Shown: positions 9,285 through 17,051, counted from the stretch's first letter. The stretch: DNA of 50,108 bases from Promethearchaeota archaeon (GCA_016840085.1 JAEOTA010000010.1:1-50108), one strand, 5' to 3'. Translations and numbers: made by a program. Notes: generated by a model not told the origin, from the letters alone.

Positions 9285-11522
9285 TTAGTAGTCGAGAGGA
9301 TTGATTGGCATATACAGAAAATCTTTTAATATATTAAACGTATTAATTAAATAAGCTGGTTTATTCGTATCGTTTTTTCTCTTAATCTCACAATATTCTT
9401 CGGAAGATAAGGGATAAGGAAATATACATTTTAGGCAAGTTTCATTTTTAATACATTTATTGCACTTTCTTCTTTCTACCTTTTCTTTTTTTAAACGCTG
9501 TAGATTTCGTATAATATCCGAAAATGATATTCCAACCTTTCCTATTGGATCTGAATGCCAACAAATTCGAATAGAATCATCATCCCCTATAATAGCAGTT
9601 TCTAATTTTTGACAATTTGCATGATCCTTCGTCCATCTACATAGATTTTGAAATTGAGGTAGTAATCTACGTTCTAAAAGGTAATTGAAACTATCTTCAC
9701 TTTTTGAAATCTCATTTAGGAGATTATAGATTGCCCTTGTGTCAATTGTAGTATGATCTGAGCAAATAAGGTTTTCCATGCTAGTATTGCCTTCCTTATA
9801 ATCTTCCAAAGCTGAAGCTGCGTTTTGTAATTTAATATATAATCCAGTTTGTTCACCTAATAAATGCGTTCTCCCTGGTTTTAAGATATATGCTTTGTTT
9901 GAATTTTCCCAATAATATGATTCATAATACATAGTCGGTGAAAATTCATTATAAAGGGTTGCTTCATTTTCTTTATGGAATTTCATATATTTTAGTTTGT
10001 TTGAATATATATGAATAATTGTTCCATTTATCGCAAGATTTTCTTGTATCCATTTTACTAATGTTGGTTTTATAAAGTCAGAATTAATTATTATATTATC
10101 AAAAAAAAATTTCATATTTTCCCGTTTAAGATTGAATGATAAAATTTTGAGGATATTATAATCAATAACTTTGCTATTAGTTTCTGTTGCAGATTTTGGA
10201 GCAAATTTTACTTTGTATACATCAAACGGAAAGTTATTATTTAATAGTATTGTATTTTTTTGACCTATTGGTTCAATTTTATAACCATAGCTCTTATAAT
10301 TTCGATATAGCGGCGTACCTTTATAAATATGAAGATAATTATGTGCATAAAAATCAATATCTAATTTTTTTACCAATTCTATAGTTTTTTGCGCGTCCTC
10401 AATAGTTTCGCCTGGTAATCCAATCATAATACTTACAAATACTGGATACATTCCAATCTTTTTCGCATATGATGTCATATTTTTTAATTTTTCAATAAAT
10501 TCCATCTCCTTTACAAATTTTTCTGAAGGCATACTTTTTGGAGGGTTTACTTTGCCTATCGCTCTTAAAACTCTTGGGACAGCGCTTTCTAAAGAAAATC
10601 CTATTGAAGCAAAACCTGCTTCCCTCATTAGATCTAATAATTCTTCAGTAATTTTGTCACATCGCGTAATACAAGATAAAGGAACCTTAATATTATTTTC
10701 AATAATACGCTCACAAATTAGTTTCGCTCTTGATGGTATTATTGTGAAACCATCATCGTTAATAGGAACAGGGCTTTTGAACTTATTATATTCATTCAAA
10801 AATGATAATTCTTCTATTACTCTTTCTATTGAGTGAAGAAAAATATTTCTTTTGCTTATTATTGCACAATTACAATAAACACAGTTTTGATTACACCCTC
10901 TTGCAGTAATTATCCCTGTAGGAAAAGTTTCAGATACAGGAATGACTTTTGAAAGATAAGGAGATGGATAATTATCTAAATAATTTTTAATTAATCGGTT
11001 TGAAAGTAGAATATTACTATCTGGATTTGTGATAATCTTATCTTCATTTCTAAAAGTAATACCTTTTATATTATCTAGATTAGCTTGAATTAAATTAAAA
11101 CTATTTTCAGATAGCGTCGTTAATAATTTAAGCATTGTTTCTTCTCCCTCCCATCTAACACAAAGATCTATACTGCTGGTACTCTCCAAAATTTCTTTAG
11201 ATTGCACGCTAGGGGTAGGACCTCCAAAAACAATTATAATTTTTGAATTATATGCTTTTAATCCCTTGCTAATCAATACACATTGCATATAATTTTTTTC
11301 ATAAACTGTAAATCCAACTATTTTAGGATTATAATATGCTATTTTCTTAACACATTCTTTAACATTAAAAGACTCTTTTGAGATAAATTGCTCAGCACGA
11401 AAACCTTTTTTTCTTAAGTATGCGATTACATAGGCTGAACCCAAATTATGGTTATAACTAGATAAATTTAAAACCCCCCCAGATGGAAAAATCATCAATA
11501 TGTCTAAAAATTTCTTATTCAA
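9285..11522 (-). CDS. B12-binding radical SAM protein with SPASM-like Cys-rich C-terminus, candidate peptide maturase
   Basis: A 745-residue enzyme. Residues about 1-150 look like a B12-binding Rossmann domain (NPKIVGFTVYEKNY, then IVFGGPTPS). A radical SAM core follows with the CxxxCxxC motif CNQNCVYC at about 210-217. The C-terminus (about 685-712) has CxxCx5CxxC followed by a further Cys (KCNKCIKNETCLKC, then EEYCEI), the spacing expected of a SPASM-type auxiliary Fe-S region used by peptide-modifying enzymes. Translation most likely starts at the TTG at 11522, which has a GGTGA site 8 bases upstream. It lies just downstream of a 73-aa small ORF and the peptide/GTPase cluster on the same strand, which suggests a peptide substrate. 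It could instead modify a lipid or small molecule. Confidence 0.8.
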   Translation of the reverse strand: MNKKFLDILMIFPSGGVLNLSSYNHNLGSAYVIAYLRKKGFRAEQFISKESFNVKECVKKIAYYNPKIVGFTVYEKNYMQCVLISKGLKAYNSKIIIVFGGPTPSVQSKEILESTSSIDLCVRWEGEETMLKLLTTLSENSFNLIQANLDNIKGITFRNEDKIITNPDSNILLSNRLIKNYLDNYPSPYLSKVIPVSETFPTGIITARGCNQNCVYCNCAIISKRNIFLHSIERVIEELSFLNEYNKFKSPVPINDDGFTIIPSRAKLICERIIENNIKVPLSCITRCDKITEELLDLMREAGFASIGFSLESAVPRVLRAIGKVNPPKSMPSEKFVKEMEFIEKLKNMTSYAKKIGMYPVFVSIMIGLPGETIEDAQKTIELVKKLDIDFYAHNYLHIYKGTPLYRNYKSYGYKIEPIGQKNTILLNNNFPFDVYKVKFAPKSATETNSKVIDYNILKILSFNLKRENMKFFFDNIIINSDFIKPTLVKWIQENLAINGTIIHIYSNKLKYMKFHKENEATLYNEFSPTMYYESYYWENSNKAYILKPGRTHLLGEQTGLYIKLQNAASALEDYKEGNTSMENLICSDHTTIDTRAIYNLLNEISKSEDSFNYLLERRLLPQFQNLCRWTKDHANCQKLETAIIGDDDSIRICWHSDPIGKVGISFSDIIRNLQRLKKEKVERRKCNKCIKNETCLKCIFPYPLSSEEYCEIKRKNDTNKPAYLINTFNILKDFLYMPINPLDY

Positions 11523-11663
11523 GTGTATTCACCTTACCATCAACACAAACAAAATTTTTCAAAAAAATATTTCCCTATATTTCTTCGAATTCTAAAAAAC
11601 ACCAGTCTAAAAAAAAAATATTAAAAAAAATAAAACCTCTAATTTATTGACCTAGTCAAATCC

Positions 11664-11882
11664 TTAACCAACTATAACAAATGACATCATGTTATTAATC
11701 ATGGTCTTTTTTTCCGTACTAGAAAGGCTGGGATCAAGAGAATCTTTTATGCGTTTCCTTATTTGACCATGGCTTTCATTATTAGCTAATCCTTGGTTTA
11801 CCGTATCAATTATATTCTGGCCAAGAACAGTACCAAATTTTTGAAGGATATTATCCTTTGTATTATTAGATATTTCAGACAT
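11664..11882 (-). CDS. small protein next to the radical SAM gene, candidate precursor peptide
   Basis: A short ORF of 73 residues if started at the ATG at 11882; an in-frame ATG lies at 11891. I prefer 11882 because GATGAGAAAA precedes it, and the peptide gene at 14249 has the same leader immediately before its start. The protein is polar and helical-looking, with a distinct hydrophobic end MMSFVIVG. No known family is recognised. It lies 140 bases upstream of the radical SAM gene on the same strand, the usual position for a precursor peptide, but its sequence does not resemble the other small peptides in this region. Confidence 0.6.
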   Translation of the reverse strand: MSEISNNTKDNILQKFGTVLGQNIIDTVNQGLANNESHGQIRKRIKDSLDPSLSSTEKKTMINNMMSFVIVG

Positions 11883-12107
11883 TTTTCTCATCTCATAATT
11901 TTTCGAATTTCGCTTTATTTATTGTTTATCTAAATATCATGGATAATTGTTTTTCTACATTTATAAAATATTTTATTTTTTTAGCATTTTTTTTAATGAA
12001 AATTTTTTTCATTTTTCTAAATAATTTACTATCTTTTAGTGATTTTGATAAAAATTATTTTTTTAATGTCGAAATTCAGTAAATATCAAAGGTATTAATC
12101 TGTAACC

Positions 12108-12665
12108 TTATAACTCTGCAGATAATACCTTATTTTTTTGATATAGATCATTAATAATTGCATTAAAAGCTTCAATAACTCCCTGTCCTGTTTTTGCTGA
12201 AGTTATGTAATAACCGAGAAAATTTCGGTTTTTAATAACTTCTTGAATTTTAGAATGATCTATGTTATTTTCATCCGCTAAATCAATTTTATTAGCAAAT
12301 ACAATGGTAGGAATATTTCCACAATAATGATTTACATCTTGATGCCAATCTGATATATGGTTAAAACTTTCTTCTCCAAGTTTATTTTCTTCTAAGCTAT
12401 ATACAATTATAGCTGCCTTACTGCTTTTAAAAAAGGATGGACGTAAAAAGTGAAATGTATTTTGGCCAGCTATATCCCAAAATAATAATCTAATTTGATC
12501 TCCTTCAATTTCTTTGTCAAAAACAGAAAATTGTGCGCCAATAGTTTTAATATAATCCTTTATGAAAGAACCTTTTGTAAAGTTTTTAATTAAGGTTGTC
12601 TTACCTACTCTTCCATCACCGACAACAGCTATCTTAAAACTGAATTTGCGTCCTCTTTCATTCAT
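12108..12665 (-). CDS. Ras/Rab-family small GTPase (module 1)
   Basis: A 185-residue small GTPase with every G motif intact: G1 GDGRVGKTT (16-24), G2 Thr in KTIGAQF, G3 WDIAGQ (Gln of the DxxGQ motif present), G4 NKID, G5 TSAKTG. It should cycle between GDP and GTP with normal hydrolysis chemistry. There is no C-terminal Cys, so no prenylation-type anchor. It is a close paralogue of the GTPase at 16351-16905; both are followed upstream by peptide genes on the same strand and share a promoter sequence. This points to a GTPase dedicated to the peptide/regulator modules, though its partner is unknown. Confidence 0.93.
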   Translation of the reverse strand: MNERGRKFSFKIAVVGDGRVGKTTLIKNFTKGSFIKDYIKTIGAQFSVFDKEIEGDQIRLLFWDIAGQNTFHFLRPSFFKSSKAAIIVYSLEENKLGEESFNHISDWHQDVNHYCGNIPTIVFANKIDLADENNIDHSKIQEVIKNRNFLGYYITSAKTGQGVIEAFNAIINDLYQKNKVLSAEL

Positions 12666-12721
12666 TTTTTTTTCGCAGAAATCGGGTAATAATTAATTCT
12701 TATTAAAAAGTTTTAACTAGA

Positions 12722-12756
12722 GTAAGATCAGTTATTAATTAATATAAAATTTTGGT
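12722..12756 (-). promoter_or_regulatory. promoter of module-1 GTPase, conserved with module-2 GTPase promoter
   Basis: Upstream of the GTPase an AT-rich TATA-like box (12741-12753) is followed, in the direction of transcription, by a conserved block at 12722-12731 (plus-strand GTAAGATCAG). Over 35 bases the region matches 16947-16981 at 30 positions with no gap. The same GTAAGATCAG block also occurs at 13842-13851 in the promoter of the 84-aa peptide. Its place, about 10 bases beyond the TATA box, corresponds to the start-site region. Confidence 0.6.
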
Positions 12757-12879
12757 TTAAAAATCACCTCAAAATGAAATTTCTTCGCTATTAAGCAAAT
12801 TTTTAGAATGTTCCATACATCATGTATGAAAATAAAAAAAATTCGGTTTATTTTGATCAATAATTTTTATAAAGAAAAA

Positions 12880-12912
12880 AAAGAAGGAGGGAGTCATTAA
12901 AGGACCCCCTCC
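12880..12912 (-). terminator. GC-rich hairpin plus U-tract ending the peptide operon
   Basis: A 10-bp stem with one mismatch (12886-12895 against 12903-12912, 7-base loop) is strikingly GC-rich in a very AT-rich setting. On the minus strand it is followed directly by a T-rich run. It lies downstream of the last peptide gene of the 12990-14249 cluster and upstream of the GTPase promoter, so it is best read as the transcription terminator of the peptide operon. Confidence 0.6.
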
Positions 12913-12989
12913 CCCTAGCCTTACTACTCCCTGATCTGATTACTCAACTTTTCAGATGAATAAAATCAGCTTGATGAGAATAAATTATT

Positions 12990-13271
12990 TTAGAGAAGCC
13001 CGTAATTCCTGTAATGTATATTTCTTTTAAGATTTTCAATATTAAACACTTCTTCTAAATATTTAGCGTTATATCTAGCTTTCTTTAATAATTTTGATAA
13101 AGCTCTTTTAATAGGTTTTTCCTCTGCCTTAACTTTCACTACTTCGAATTCCCCCTCAATTGGAGGGAGCTCTTCTAAAATAATTATTTCTTCAATTTTG
13201 AATGGTTCCTCAAGAGCTTTTTTCTTGACCATAACTTCAACCATTTTGTTAATCAACCCCTTTTTTTTCAA
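12990..13271 (-). CDS. small peptide gene of the module-1 cluster (93 aa)
   Basis: A 93-residue protein of unknown family: a Lys/Glu-rich leader-like N-terminal half with repeated hydrophobic-charged stretches (IEEIIILEELPP), then a basic linker (KRALSKLLKKA) and an aromatic C-terminus (YNAKYLEEVFNIEN, ending HYRNYGLL). The YNAKYLEE segment resembles NPRYFEE of the peptides at 14034 and 13553, so it may be a diverged member of the same family. It starts 3 bases after the preceding peptide gene stops (13275), so the two are translationally coupled, and it is the last gene before the hairpin terminator. A leader/core layout is inferred. Confidence 0.7.
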   Translation of the reverse strand: MKKKGLINKMVEVMVKKKALEEPFKIEEIIILEELPPIEGEFEVVKVKAEEKPIKRALSKLLKKARYNAKYLEEVFNIENLKRNIHYRNYGLL

Positions 13272-13274
13272 ATT

Positions 13275-13478
13275 TTATTTTAAATCTTTTAGACCGAATC
13301 TAAACTTTTCAGGATTCAACAAATAATAATCATAAGATTGTTTCCATCTTTTTTCGACTCTCTTCTTTTCAATCAAATCTGTTCCGCTTTCGGTGACGAG
13401 GGGTGTTTTAATCAATATCTTAGGCCATTGCCTAATTTCTCTTATAAAATCTACATCCAAATATTCATTTAAATCCAA
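13275..13478 (-). CDS. small peptide gene of the module-1 cluster (67 aa or longer), FGxKDL C-terminus
   Basis: A 67-residue peptide, unknown family, whose C-terminus (YDYYLLNPEKFRFGLKDLK) matches the 30-aa peptide at 17052-17144 of module 2 (DYLLHPKKYNFGWKDL): both have D-Y, LL, a Pro two to three residues on, a Lys-aromatic pair, and FGxKDL. The listed start is a TTG at 13478, but the strong GAGGTGGTGA ribosome site lies 27 bases upstream of it and only about 3-5 bases before an in-frame CTG at 13505. A 9-residue longer product starting there is therefore plausible. It is coupled to the 93-aa gene, whose start follows its stop by 3 bases. Confidence 0.7.
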   Translation of the reverse strand: MDLNEYLDVDFIREIRQWPKILIKTPLVTESGTDLIEKKRVEKRWKQSYDYYLLNPEKFRFGLKDLK

Positions 13479-13552
13479 TTTGATTACATCTTTACTTTCT
13501 GTCAGAAATCACCACCTCTTTATTTTTTATTTAAAAATTAATGTGATTCTTT

Positions 13553-13807
13553 TTAGTAATACCCAAAAAGGTTAAAGTTAGAACTATGAATGATATCCGA
13601 TGATTCTATTTTGAGTTTTGCATCTTTTAGTGTAATCTGGTTTTCAAAGTATCTTGGGTTTATATTCTTGTAAATTTCATATAGCTCATATTGTTTTTTT
13701 ACTTCAATGTCTTTTTCCTTGGTTTTGGAAACTTTTTTCAATAAAACTATAAATAATTCTTCAAGTTCTACAAGAGTATCCTTTTTTTTTATTAGAACTT
13801 GTCCCAT
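13553..13807 (-). CDS. small peptide gene of the module-1 cluster (84 aa), NPRYFE family
   Basis: An 84-residue peptide with a charged helical N-terminal part and a C-terminus starting INPRYFE and ending NFNLFGYY. Its last ~38 residues align with those of the peptide at 14034-14249: NPRYFE, a Leu and AK a few residues on, then SDII, SS, and FN-x-F at the same spacing. The ATG at 13807 has a GAGGG site with 7-base spacing. It has its own promoter upstream (13845-13911), closely similar to the promoter of the 14249 gene. No Cys is present and no signal peptide is visible. Function unknown; candidate signalling peptide or modified-peptide precursor. Confidence 0.75.
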   Translation of the reverse strand: MGQVLIKKKDTLVELEELFIVLLKKVSKTKEKDIEVKKQYELYEIYKNINPRYFENQITLKDAKLKIESSDIIHSSNFNLFGYY

Positions 13808-13844
13808 TTTTTTCCCTCTTTTATATTTATTCTTGAATATAGTA

Positions 13845-13911
13845 AGATCAGGGTTCGATATATAGTTTTACATGCAGAACTTCGCTTGGACTTTTAGATT
13901 TGTTTTAGAGT
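13845..13911 (-). promoter_or_regulatory. peptide promoter with operator-like box (module 1, second copy)
   Basis: This 67-base segment upstream of the 84-aa peptide gene aligns without gaps to 14284-14350, with 48 identical positions. It contains a TATA box (plus-strand ATATATAGTT, 13858-13867). Eleven bases further from the gene lies a box ACTT-N6-GACT, a degenerate form of the inverted repeat found at the same distance in the other two peptide promoters. A shared distal run TTTGTTTTAGA follows. The position just upstream of TATA/BRE is where archaeal activators bind. Confidence 0.65.
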
Positions 13912-14033
13912 CCAATTTTCTAATACTATTGAAAAATACTATCTTACTTGCAAATTTTATAATTTATTAAAGTTTCATGATTTACAACTTATTTTAGATT
14001 TTAGAAATAGAGTAAAAAAAAATTTTAAAATGT

Positions 14034-14249
14034 TTAAATACCATTAAAGAAGTTGAATTTAGAACTCAAAATAATATCTGAAGTAAAATTTCTTTCTTTT
14101 GCTCCATTAAGATGTTCAATTTCTTCAAAATATCTTGGATTCAAATCTCCAAGTACTTCATCCTCTTCATTTTCTATAGGAGTATGAACTTCATCTTCTT
14201 CAACTTCAGGGATTTTCATAACCGTTAAATTTTCATAAGCTTGGGTCAT
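14034..14249 (-). CDS. small peptide gene of the module-1 cluster (71 aa), NPRYFE family
   Basis: A 71-residue acidic peptide if started at the ATG at 14249; in-frame GTG and ATG lie at 14261 and 14258. I chose 14249 because GTGATGAGAAAA immediately upstream acts as ribosome site and is shared with the small ORF at 11882. The N-terminal half is rich in Glu (VEEDEVHTPIENEEDE). The C-terminal half starts LNPRYFEE and ends SSKFNFFNGI, with the SDII and SS motifs of the paralogue at 13553. It is the first gene of the peptide cluster and is divergent from the wHTH-TPR regulator at 14396, 147 bases away. Confidence 0.75.
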   Translation of the reverse strand: MTQAYENLTVMKIPEVEEDEVHTPIENEEDEVLGDLNPRYFEEIEHLNGAKERNFTSDIILSSKFNFFNGI

Positions 14250-14283
14250 TTTTCTCATCACTTTTTTTTTGTTAAATTAAATT

Positions 14284-14350
14284 AGGTCAGGGTTTAATAT
14301 ATAGTTTAATATCCAAAACTCTAATTGGAGTCCCGAATTTGTTTTAGATC
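14284..14350 (-). promoter_or_regulatory. peptide promoter with operator-like inverted repeat (module 1, first copy)
   Basis: Divergent region between the first peptide gene and the wHTH-TPR regulator. A TATA box (plus-strand ATATATAGTT, 14297-14306) points toward the peptide gene. Eleven bases beyond it is a perfect inverted repeat ACTC-N6-GAGT (14318-14331). The whole segment matches 13845-13911 at 48 of 67 positions without gaps. The inverted repeat is the best candidate for the binding site of the adjacent regulator. Confidence 0.65.
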
Positions 14351-14356
14351 GAAAAG

Positions 14357-14366
14357 TATAAATAAA
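14357..14366 (+). promoter_or_regulatory. TATA box of the module-1 regulator
   Basis: TATAAATAAA lies about 30-39 bases before the GTG start of the regulator, giving a predicted transcript with only a very short leader. It lies beside the peptide operator, so one bound regulator could affect both directions. Confidence 0.55.
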
Positions 14367-14395
14367 CCCTACAATATAATAATTATAGAGTTTTC

Positions 14396-16306
14396 GTGAC
14401 TCCATGCAATTTTCCCCCTAAGGAAATTTTAGATCCTATCATTGGAAGACCAAATTATGAATATATTATTCTTTGGATCTTGAATAATAATGAAGTATGC
14501 TCTTGGTCAGATTTAAAAGAAAAAGTGAATCGATCAACTTTATCAATATATTTGAATAGACTTAAACGCGATGGCTATATAGTAAAGAGTGAATTTAATA
14601 AGTATCGTGTTACACCTAAAGGAAGAAATAGATTTTACGATTTAAGTCAAGCTAAGCAAAAAGGAAGAAAATTAAGTTATCCTCCGCAGGTAATATTAAA
14701 CCAAAGAAACTATGATCATTGGGTTCTGTGGATGTTGTACAATAATAACTACTGTAAATGGGCAGATTTTCTCGAAGAACCTCTTAAAATAAATCAATCT
14801 TCATTATCGAAGAATTTAAATAATTTAATCGAGAATAAATTTGTAAGAAAGGAAGATAAAGAGTATAGAATTACCCAAACCGGGAAATTGGAATACTCTA
14901 AAATGTTAAGCCATTATGATTTAGATAGACAATCAATATTAGAAGAAGAAAGTAAACGGATTGCAGAGTTGACTCAAAAAACACTCAAGTTTTTTGAATA
15001 TTATGAAATTAGTGATAGAGGCATTCAATTTAGATTTCTTAATAGTGTATTGAGACTAGATTATGAACAAATTAAAAGTGTATTAAGAAATGAGGTGGAT
15101 TTTCATAAAATATTGCTTTTTCTCTCAATGAATCACCCAAATGAATTTCCGAATTATATTTCTCTTAAGGATTTTTCAGAAAAGTATGAAATTAAAAAAA
15201 CTACTCTTGAATACTATACTGATGAGATAGTCGAAAATCAAATTTATCCAATAAAATTTTTTAAATTGGAGGTTCCTCCTAATAAATATTACTATTTTCA
15301 ATCAGGTGAAAAAATAGAAATGATGCTACGAGTTATTGCAGAGGAGCACATAACAAAGTTTACCTACTTGAATAAACTTTTTGAAAATTCATCAAAATTA
15401 ATTCTACCTCTTGATATGAATTCTACAGTAAATGCTATTTTGGAAGAAGCATGCCAAAATATTTTCAAAGAGGATTTAAAAAGCTCATTAAGGAAATTTT
15501 TGCCTGAATATATTAATTATTTAGCCTATAAAATCGAGAAAAAGAGGAGATTAATAGGTATTGCCGATAAGCTAGAAGGAATTATTTGGCAGAATATTCC
15601 TGAAATGTTTAAATCAATAAATAAAGATGAATTAGAAGCTCAATATGATGAAAAAATTGAAGAAATCAATAAAGCGATTGAATTGAATCCAGACAAACTT
15701 GATTTATATTATTCAAAAATTAAGATTTTGATATATTTTAACCAATATGAGGAGGTAATTGAATTGATAGATAAAATGCTAAATCAATTTACTGATGAGG
15801 AAAGGGATCTTAAAATTAAAAGAGCATATATTCTTAAAGAAATGAGAAATATAGAAGCGGGATTGGAGATCATCAATGAATTAATTGATAAATATCCGAA
15901 AGATAATAATCTTCTTCTCAATAAAACATATTGGTTACAATATTTAGATAAAAAAGAAGAAGCCTTAGAATTAATTTTAAATTTGATAGAAAGTGAACCC
16001 GAAAATGGACTTTATTATGACACTTATGGTGAAATTCTAATGAATTTTGCTGAATATGACAACGCTATAAAACAGTTCCAGAAAGCAATAAAGATTAGCA
16101 GTAATACATGGTATAGTTACCAAACATATATTAAATTAGGAATTTGTTATAAAGAACTTGAAAATTATGAATTAGCTATTAAATATCTCCAGAAAGGGAA
16201 AGAATTTACAAATAAGGCTTTAATTGATATTAATACCAAAAAGGAATGGTTAGCAATTACAGAATTATTCCTAGCAGAAATAGAACAACTTCAAGCTGAG
16301 TTTTAA
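14396..16306 (+). CDS. tandem winged-helix / TPR regulator (module 1)
   Basis: A 636-residue protein starting at a GTG. Two related winged-helix-like domains occupy about residues 5-85 and 90-170; both open with a Pro-Pro segment followed by a Y-x3-(I/W)-x-LW-(I/M)-L-x-NN signature, then a Ser/Thr-x-LS recognition-helix pattern and a wing. A helical middle region follows (170-415), then C-terminal TPRs (about 420-630: NPDKLDLYYSKI, EPENGLYYDTYGE, WYSYQTYIKLGICYKELENYE). DNA binding plus TPR sensing parallels the layout of bacterial RRNPP peptide receptors, but that comparison is architectural only. It is divergent from the peptide genes and has a full-length paralogue at 17436-19340. Confidence 0.85.
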   Translation: MTPCNFPPKEILDPIIGRPNYEYIILWILNNNEVCSWSDLKEKVNRSTLSIYLNRLKRDGYIVKSEFNKYRVTPKGRNRFYDLSQAKQKGRKLSYPPQVILNQRNYDHWVLWMLYNNNYCKWADFLEEPLKINQSSLSKNLNNLIENKFVRKEDKEYRITQTGKLEYSKMLSHYDLDRQSILEEESKRIAELTQKTLKFFEYYEISDRGIQFRFLNSVLRLDYEQIKSVLRNEVDFHKILLFLSMNHPNEFPNYISLKDFSEKYEIKKTTLEYYTDEIVENQIYPIKFFKLEVPPNKYYYFQSGEKIEMMLRVIAEEHITKFTYLNKLFENSSKLILPLDMNSTVNAILEEACQNIFKEDLKSSLRKFLPEYINYLAYKIEKKRRLIGIADKLEGIIWQNIPEMFKSINKDELEAQYDEKIEEINKAIELNPDKLDLYYSKIKILIYFNQYEEVIELIDKMLNQFTDEERDLKIKRAYILKEMRNIEAGLEIINELIDKYPKDNNLLLNKTYWLQYLDKKEEALELILNLIESEPENGLYYDTYGEILMNFAEYDNAIKQFQKAIKISSNTWYSYQTYIKLGICYKELENYELAIKYLQKGKEFTNKALIDINTKKEWLAITELFLAEIEQLQAEF

Positions 16307-16350
16307 GTAGTATTTTAAAAGCTTCGAAGATTTGATTCTTATCAAAAGAT

Positions 16351-16905
16351 TTATGATGCTGAAGCTAATTCTTTATACTTCTTATATAATTTATTGATAA
16401 TAGCGTTAAAAGCGTCATACACTCCTTGACCCGTTTTTGCAGATGTTAGATAATAACCAAGAAAATTTTGGTTATTTACTACTTTTTGAATCTTGATATC
16501 ATCTAAATTACTTTCATCAACTAAATCAACTTTATTAGCAAATAATATAATTGGAATATCTTCACAATGTTGCTGTACTTCATTATTCCAATGTTCTATA
16601 TTTTCAAAACTTCTTTTTCCAAACTCATTCTCTTCTAAACTATACACAATGATTGCAGCTCTACTCTCATTGTAAAAAGAGGGGCGTAGAAAATGAAATT
16701 CATCTTGACCTGCAATATCCCAAAAGATTAATCTAATGTGATCTCCCTCAATTTCCTTATCAAATTCAGAAAATTGCGCACCAATAGACCTCACATAATT
16801 TTTTTCAAAAGACCCTTTCGTAAATTTTTTAATCAAGGAGGTCTTTCCTACCCTTCCATCTCCTATAACCGTAATCTTAAAACCAAATTTCTGAGGACCC
16901 GCCAT
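16351..16905 (-). CDS. Ras/Rab-family small GTPase (module 2)
   Basis: A 184-residue small GTPase with G1 GDGRVGKTS (15-23), G2 Thr replaced by Ser-Ile in the RSIGAQF segment, G3 WDIAGQ, G4 NKVD and G5 TSAKTG. Ser instead of the usual G2 Thr is a mild deviation from the module-1 paralogue (KTIGAQF), otherwise the two proteins align end to end, including YSLEEN, FHFLRPSF and FLGYY. No C-terminal Cys. It is convergent with the module-1 regulator, 45 bases from its stop, and has the module-1 GTPase promoter sequence upstream. Confidence 0.93.
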   Translation of the reverse strand: MAGPQKFGFKITVIGDGRVGKTSLIKKFTKGSFEKNYVRSIGAQFSEFDKEIEGDHIRLIFWDIAGQDEFHFLRPSFYNESRAAIIVYSLEENEFGKRSFENIEHWNNEVQQHCEDIPIILFANKVDLVDESNLDDIKIQKVVNNQNFLGYYLTSAKTGQGVYDAFNAIINKLYKKYKELASAS

Positions 16906-16946
16906 CGAAATATTTTATAGAAACTGATTATAAATTTTTGATTAAT

Positions 16947-16981
16947 GTAAGATTAGATATTTTTTAATATAAAATTTTAGT
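16947..16981 (-). promoter_or_regulatory. promoter of module-2 GTPase
   Basis: TATA-like box AATATAAAATTTT (16966-16978) with the conserved block GTAAGATTAG (16947-16956) toward the gene; the 19-base offset between the two elements is identical to that in the module-1 GTPase promoter. Thirty of 35 bases match between the two regions. Confidence 0.6.
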
Positions 16982-17051
16982 TCTATAGTGAAAAATTATA
17001 ACAAAAGAACAAGAAAACAAAAATAAAATAGAAAAAAAAAAAGATAATTAA

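Noticed and set aside
12820..12840. Palindrome near CATACATCATGTATG as a regulator site
   Set aside because: Short, AT-rich and not repeated in front of the second GTPase; could occur by chance.
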